From positions 7,528 to 71,527 of the forward strand of contig DJVH01000080.1 in NCBI GenBank assembly GCA_002440825.1: a DNA stretch of 64,000 nt, written 5' to 3'. Positions 59,625 to 64,000 of the stretch are shown here, piece after piece. Source of the stretch: Bacteriovoracaceae bacterium UBA6261. GTDB taxonomy: Bacteria > Bdellovibrionota > Bacteriovoracia > Bacteriovoracales > Bacteriovoracaceae. The position numbers were made by a program, and so were the translations under genes. Within the stretch, counting starts at the first letter, position 1, and each line of letters begins with the position of its first letter. The notes beneath the pieces were generated by a model, which saw nothing but the letters and a program-made list of their open reading frames with translations, was not told where the DNA came from and did no database searches.

Positions 59625-61480
59625 ATTCCGTCTCTATACTCTCTGACGATCTGGAGCATGCCTTTCACAAGTCGGGACTGCTCTTTTTCAGTTTCAAAGT
59701 TAGAAGTTCTTCTCTCTTTGTCCGGATTGAGATTTTGATACTCAACGAACTCTTTCAGAACGACGGAAATTTCTTCGGCAGAGAGCTTCGGTTTTCTATT
59801 CATCACTTTATTGACAATGGTCGTGATCGAATCGCCAGTCACGCGGTCATATTTGTTAATGACGGAAGATCTCATAGAGACATCAAGAAGAACTTTTTCA
59901 GGAGCTTCCTTAAATTTTTTGGATGCAAGGTTGATCAGTTTTACATAATTCTTCTGGAAACTTCTGATCTTCAGGTCACGTCTCAACGTTCGCTTGAGAT
60001 CTGTTTTTGTGGCATAACTTGATTTGATAATATCCAGAAATTCATTCTCTGAAATTTTTTCGTTCAAGCCCCTGTTCAGGTAAAGCTGAGGCAATTCGCG
60101 AAGAATATCGCGCATACAGAAAATGGCATTCCAGTTGATGCCATCCGGAACTTTTTGTGGCCCTTTTACAGATTTGGCCATTTCAAAATAAGTGAAGTCA
60201 TTGCGGAATTCTTCAATATCTTTGCGGTGATTTTCCAGTAAATAGGCAGTGAACTTCGAATTAAAGCCCATCTTCATCAAAATGTTTCGATTTTTATAAT
60301 CAAAGAAACGTTTTTCAAATGATTGAACTGCGTGGTGATTTTTATAATCATCGATCGATCTTTTCTTTTCATTTTTTATGTAGTCGACAATCTGAGCAAA
60401 CGTCTGAACGATATAACGGGCCTTCTGCTTTTGCTCTTTAATGGAAGTTGACCATCTTTGAACATCGTCGTAGCGGTATTCATGATGATAAAGACCAAAC
60501 TGACGAACAGAACCGTAATCAATGATTCCACCGTCCATTAAAATATTATCGCCGTCCCAGTCGAGCCAGCAGAAAATGTACTGATCTTCAAAATCCGCGG
60601 ACATCTGAGCGAAAGTTTCTACAACTTTATTTAAAAAATAATCGTAGAGAGACTTGGAGTCTGTCGGCGCATTTTTATAAATTTTGTTTTTTACCTGGCG
60701 TTCAATATAGTAATCCACCATGCGTTTTAAAGTCGGCAGATTGTTTTGTTTTAAATGGTTGAACATGTGCGAAGGTCGCAAGAGATTGTCATGTACGCGC
60801 ACGTTGATCGCAAGACCTTTGGCAAATTCAATAATGGCGAGAACTCTCTCTGTTTCCAGTCCATTCTTGGCCAGGACTTCACTGAAAAACAGAGAGCTCA
60901 ACCCTTCGTCTTTTTCGGAATAGCCGCAACCGTAAGAAACAGTGGGATCACCCGTCTGATAAAACTTTTTATTAATATTGCAGGCCGGGCTTAATTTCGT
61001 CGCGCCAGTTCCACAACTGGAAATATCGTATGATTTTCCCTTATGTGTAAGTTGTCCGTTCCAGATGCTTCGTCCATCCCCTGATGTTGTCCCCTTCTTG
61101 CACGGATGCTGAAGTTGAAGATAGCGTGTGGCCATGTAGGTGTTGGGGCGAATCTCTTCTTTAGGAAAATTGAAATTATTCATCATATCGTATTCATTGA
61201 TGATGACGATACTGAACGTTTTCAAAATTTCATCTTTTAATTCTTTGGTGAGTTCGTCAGGATGATTTTCAGGAATGAGTCCGATTTCGCGGGCGAGATC
61301 AAAATTAAAGAAAGCAACATTGCCTCCATGCCGCGTTCGAACCTGATATTCAACAACGGCTTCGGGCACTTGCTTTTTGAGTGGATGGTTTCCATCGATT
61401 TCCTGAAACTTCGGAAATCCCGAATTAACTTTGCTTGTTTCTTTTGATGGTCTGGACTCTTTTAATTTTGTATTTCCCAT
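59621..61480 (-). CDS. Divergent SelO-type protein (possible protein adenylyltransferase)
   Basis: 619 residues, no signal peptide. SelO pseudokinase motifs in order: GDGRSIW (134-140), SSCGTGATKLSPA (155-166), FFSEVLAKNGLETERVLAII (~198-217), RVHDNLLRPSHMF (228-240), then WDGDN (308-312, metal-binding Asn/Asp) and IIDYG (319-323, DFG-like). The last ~250 residues are charged and helical, unlike E. coli SelO. Family members transfer AMP to Ser/Thr/Tyr of proteins under oxidative stress. First gene of an operon with an S51 peptidase and a protein-glutaminase-like enzyme. Whether it is active is unknown. Confidence 0.6.
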   Translation of the reverse strand: MGNTKLKESRPSKETSKVNSGFPKFQEIDGNHPLKKQVPEAVVEYQVRTRHGGNVAFFNFDLAREIGLIPENHPDELTKELKDEILKTFSIVIINEYDMMNNFNFPKEEIRPNTYMATRYLQLQHPCKKGTTSGDGRSIWNGQLTHKGKSYDISSCGTGATKLSPACNINKKFYQTGDPTVSYGCGYSEKDEGLSSLFFSEVLAKNGLETERVLAIIEFAKGLAINVRVHDNLLRPSHMFNHLKQNNLPTLKRMVDYYIERQVKNKIYKNAPTDSKSLYDYFLNKVVETFAQMSADFEDQYIFCWLDWDGDNILMDGGIIDYGSVRQFGLYHHEYRYDDVQRWSTSIKEQKQKARYIVQTFAQIVDYIKNEKKRSIDDYKNHHAVQSFEKRFFDYKNRNILMKMGFNSKFTAYLLENHRKDIEEFRNDFTYFEMAKSVKGPQKVPDGINWNAIFCMRDILRELPQLYLNRGLNEKISENEFLDIIKSSYATKTDLKRTLRRDLKIRSFQKNYVKLINLASKKFKEAPEKVLLDVSMRSSVINKYDRVTGDSITTIVNKVMNRKPKLSAEEISVVLKEFVEYQNLNPDKERRTSNFETEKEQSRLVKGMLQIVREYRDGI

Positions 61481-61612
61481 AAGTCTATTTTCAGATATTC
61501 AAACAAAATTAAAATAGGCAAAACTTTCATAGCAGTTTTTGCCGATGAGTTTTGCTGCTTCATGGGTTTTTAGGTTAAAATAGGGGCTCACCTTTCTCAA
61601 TCGGGAACTTAA

Positions 61613-62167
61613 ATGAAGACCACTTTCTCTCTAGCCTCTCGCAGTTTATCAGTAATTCTTACTCTTGGACTGACTCTCGCTTTAACTTCCTGTTCGAGCA
61701 TTTCAAAAGAAGATTGTTCAAAAGATATGCATGATCTTGGATATGAACAAGGCCGTAAGGGCATGAATAATCTGCTTGAGGACGTCCGAAATACCTGTCT
61801 TAGGCAAAATCCTTCCCTCGATCTGGCAAAATATCAATCCGGTTTTGAAGATGGTTGGGGCGAGTATTGCACCCCATTTAATGGCTACAGAATGGGGGCC
61901 AAAGGTGATGTGTACAAAAGTTACTGTCCTGAAGAAAAAGAGGATCTTTTTCATGTGCGTTTTCTGATTGGAAAAAAAGTATACGAGAAAAATGATCAAG
62001 TAAGAGAGTTGCAGGAAAAAATCATGGATCTTTCCAGTGATCCAAAAGATCTGCAGACTCCAGCGGTCAGGGACGAGCTTAACAATCTTAAAAACGAGAT
62101 GAAGGATTTAACGAACGAGATTCAAAGACTGGAGCAGCAAGGTCTTGCTAATGTTCATTTGAATTAA
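61613..62167 (+). CDS. DUF2799 lipoprotein
   Basis: 184 residues. Lipobox LTSC at about residues 24-27. The mature N-terminal half has the DUF2799 cysteine and glycine pattern: HDLGYEQGRKGMNNLL, YQSGFEDGWGEYCTPFNGYR and SYCPEEKEDLFH. The last 50 residues form a coiled coil (VRELQEKIMDLSSD, NNLKNEMKDLTNEIQRLEQQ). Divergent from the SelO-like operon. Function unknown; envelope role likely. Confidence 0.85.
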   Translation: MKTTFSLASRSLSVILTLGLTLALTSCSSISKEDCSKDMHDLGYEQGRKGMNNLLEDVRNTCLRQNPSLDLAKYQSGFEDGWGEYCTPFNGYRMGAKGDVYKSYCPEEKEDLFHVRFLIGKKVYEKNDQVRELQEKIMDLSSDPKDLQTPAVRDELNNLKNEMKDLTNEIQRLEQQGLANVHLN

Positions 62168-62271
62168 AAACGACTAGTTAACTCTCCTTGATTATGTCGG
62201 CGTCAAAGTTTTATATTTTCTTTTTTCCATTAAACTCATAGTTAAGTTAGTCTAAGAAAGAGGTATAAAAG

Positions 62272-62925
62272 ATGAACTACTATGATGACTTGATAAGAAA
62301 CTACCAGAAAGTGAATCGATATAAAGACGAATTGATGACCGTCGATGGATTTTTTCAACTACCAGTTTCTAATAAACTATCTATGGAGCTTGCGAAAAAT
62401 ATAATCGTCTCAGAAAACTTCAAAAAAATTTTAGATATAGGAGCTAACGATAGGAAGTTCCACAAATATATTCCTGATCAATGTATGTATTATTCTGTCG
62501 ATCAAGATAGATCGTTCATTCATGATTTTCATGATATCCGAGAAGTACCTGCTGATCTAAAATTTGATATGATTACAATGTTTGCTGTTGTTGAGCATAT
62601 TCAGCCTGATATTTTTATCAATCAATTTCTTCCATTCATTCAGCAACACATTATTGAGAATGGATATCTGATTATATCATCAAACAATATTTTTCATAAT
62701 CTAGGGATCAGGACCGATTATTCTCACGTAAAATCATATTCTCCAAGAGATCTGCATGCAATTTTAAGAAACTTTGGTTTTGAAAAGGTTTGTGTGTACA
62801 GAATCTCAATGATTAAATTGCGGTATCGTTGGTTTTTTGAAATTTTGAGTAAAACACTGTTTAGGCCTTATAGCATTGATTATTCGCCAGAAATATGTTG
62901 GATTTATAAGTATGTTGGGATCTAA
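62272..62925 (+). CDS. SAM-dependent methyltransferase, AT-rich
   Basis: 217 residues. Motif I ILDIGANDRKFHKYI, then ITMFAVVEHIQPDIF and a late GYLIISSNNIFHNLG are class I methyltransferase marks (Methyltransf_23 style). Codon use and base composition are clearly more AT-rich than its neighbours (many ATA, AGA, AAT codons), and there is no operon partner, so it may be an acquired gene. AAAGAGGT precedes the ATG. Substrate unknown; relatives often sit in surface polysaccharide islands. Confidence 0.8.
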   Translation: MNYYDDLIRNYQKVNRYKDELMTVDGFFQLPVSNKLSMELAKNIIVSENFKKILDIGANDRKFHKYIPDQCMYYSVDQDRSFIHDFHDIREVPADLKFDMITMFAVVEHIQPDIFINQFLPFIQQHIIENGYLIISSNNIFHNLGIRTDYSHVKSYSPRDLHAILRNFGFEKVCVYRISMIKLRYRWFFEILSKTLFRPYSIDYSPEICWIYKYVGI

Positions 62926-63013
62926 GATATCGATCATCCCCCTTACCTAAACCACGGCAAAGTTCTTTCGGAGCCGAAAAGACAACGCAAAAAGTGGACG
63001 CCCCGAAAATGAA

Positions 63014-64000
63014 TTAATCAATCCGAAACAAAGCAAACTTCAAATAACGGAGCTCTTCCATCGCAATCGGATAAGGATGATCGAAAGGCTGGCCGCCGTA
63101 ATAAACGAGCGTTCCGCGTTTTCTTGTTTTGGAAAAAGCTTCACGGCAGATTTCCAGAAATTTATCAGTGCCGATATGGCTTGAACACGAGCTTGCTGCA
63201 AAGAGGCCGTTGTTGTTGACCAGTCTCAATGATTCAGAAAAAACTTTGGTATAAGCGACGACGGCGCTTTCGACAGCTTTCTGATTGGGAGCAAAACTTG
63301 GCGGATCAGTAATAACCAGATCCCATTTCGCTTTCTCTTTGATTCTTTCATCTATGAAAGCAAAGGCATCCTGTGCAATCGCTTCATGCTTCACTTTAAG
63401 ATCATTGACTTCAAAATTGCGGACGGCTGCCGCTGTGGCCGCTTTGGCAATATCAACGCTGGTCACTTCTCTCGCTCCGCCCTTGGCGGCAAACACAGAA
63501 AATCCTCCGGTGTAACTGAAGAGATTGAGTACAGATTTGTCTTTACCGAATTGCCCGATCAGTTTTCGGTTATCTCTTTGATCAAGAAAAAATCCAGTCT
63601 TGGCAGCGTCGCGGATATTGCTGGCAAACACGCTTCCGTTTTCAAGAAACAAAACTTCTTCTTTGAGTTTTCCACAAATCTCGACGCCTTTGATCTCTTC
63701 ATCATTTCTGCGTTTGTGATATACCGTTTTAAGAAAAGGAAAGTCCTGCAGAAGTCTTTCAGCGATCCCTTGATGATTCCAGAAATTTTCGACTACCGGA
63801 TGATCGTGTTTAATGACGGCAGTTTCATCATAGATGTCAATGATCAAACCAGGCATCCCATCGCCTTCTCCATTGATGAGTCGAAAGCTGTTAGTCAAAG
63901 AATTGCGGAAATTGATTCGCAAGGCGACGGCTTTCTTCCACTGCATTTCACTCCACTGAATCAGTGTATGCTGACTATTGCCCGCGCGAAAAAAAGCTTC
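63014..64000 (-). CDS. RlmI-like 23S rRNA cytosine methyltransferase (5' end outside window)
   Basis: The frame is open to the window edge, so the gene is partial. An ATG at 63946 exists, but upstream residues FFRAGNSQHTLIQWSEMQWK continue the family pattern, so it is probably internal. The Rossmann part has VLNLFSYTGGFSVFAAKGGA and the catalytic-substrate motif WDLVITDPPSFAPNQ; the late CSSHIGTDKF has the cysteine of m5C enzymes. RlmI methylates 23S rRNA; other RlmI/RlmK-like enzymes cannot be excluded. Confidence 0.87.
   Translation of the reverse strand, partial: EAFFRAGNSQHTLIQWSEMQWKKAVALRINFRNSLTNSFRLINGEGDGMPGLIIDIYDETAVIKHDHPVVENFWNHQGIAERLLQDFPFLKTVYHKRRNDEEIKGVEICGKLKEEVLFLENGSVFASNIRDAAKTGFFLDQRDNRKLIGQFGKDKSVLNLFSYTGGFSVFAAKGGAREVTSVDIAKAATAAAVRNFEVNDLKVKHEAIAQDAFAFIDERIKEKAKWDLVITDPPSFAPNQKAVESAVVAYTKVFSESLRLVNNNGLFAASSCSSHIGTDKFLEICREAFSKTRKRGTLVYYGGQPFDHPYPIAMEELRYLKFALFRID

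Noticed and set aside
62926..63013. Possible tRNA-like or small RNA in the gap
   Set aside because: Some short stems exist but no cloverleaf, T-loop or CCA-adjacent acceptor stem can be drawn.
1..64000. CRISPR arrays, IS elements, integrase/att sites, rRNA operons
   Set aside because: No regularly spaced repeats, transposase or integrase motifs, or rRNA-like sequence found on either strand.

Overview
The window is a chromosomal segment of about 42-44 % GC. It looks like a Gram-negative predatory-type delta-proteobacterial relative (Bdellovibrionota, most like the Bacteriovorax/Peredibacter side). That assignment is an inference from gene content: several HD-GYP-type receiver proteins, a short flagellin, PilT, many small exported proteins and lipoproteins, two S41 tail-specific proteases and a subtilisin, and degenerate PilZ-type domains. 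There are no rRNA, tRNA, IS, phage or CRISPR features that I can support. Coding density is high and no gene-free stretch exceeds 300 bases.

Layout: 1-2851, end of a MacB/FtsX-type permease followed by an overlapping operon of nucleoside-phosphorylase-like protein, spore-photoproduct-lyase-like radical SAM protein and 2OG-Fe(II) oxygenase. 2855-8030, a membrane-anchored alkaline-phosphatase-superfamily enzyme, a BASS transporter and a compact SsuABC/TauABC-type importer. 8190-15252, ribosomal protein genes rpmB, rpmG (GTG start) and rpmE scattered among a secreted subtilisin, a PilZ-like protein, a DUF4340 protein, an HD-GYP receiver protein and a lipoprotein. 15539-23861, a chemoreceptor, an Rsm22-like methyltransferase, gltA, pyrE, two HD-GYP-like paralogues facing each other, and sfsA. 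23906-28993, a small basic protein, a DUF692/DUF2063 (MNIO oxidase plus partner) pair, an exported protein and another degenerate HD protein. 29098-34351, the phosphate operon pstC-pstA-pstB-phoU-phoB-phoR without pstS. 34344-37567, three exported proteins in one operon, the first secretin-like. 37660-46495, flagellin with a FliA-like promoter, a GT4 glycosyltransferase, lipoprotein, outer-membrane protein, a dipeptide-epimerase-like enzyme, a DjlA-like J protein, a large adenosine-deaminase-like hydrolase and a GT9 heptosyltransferase-like enzyme. 46550-55698, pilT, an RDD membrane protein, prc, a second S41 protease and acnA. 55831-64000, a LysR regulator, a DUF454 protein, an operon of SelO-like protein, S51 peptidase, protein-glutaminase-like enzyme and small exported protein, then a DUF2799 lipoprotein, an AT-rich methyltransferase and an RlmI-like rRNA methyltransferase cut by the window edge.

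The most promising uncharacterised systems are: the SPL-like/2OG-oxygenase/nucleosidase-like operon, in which the classical SPL hydrogen-donor cysteine appears replaced by glutamate; the operon joining a divergent SelO-type pseudokinase to a protein-glutaminase-like deamidase and an S51 peptidase; the MNIO pair with no cysteine-rich precursor nearby; and a family of four receiver/HD proteins that share an unnamed central module and show graded loss of HD-GYP catalytic residues.
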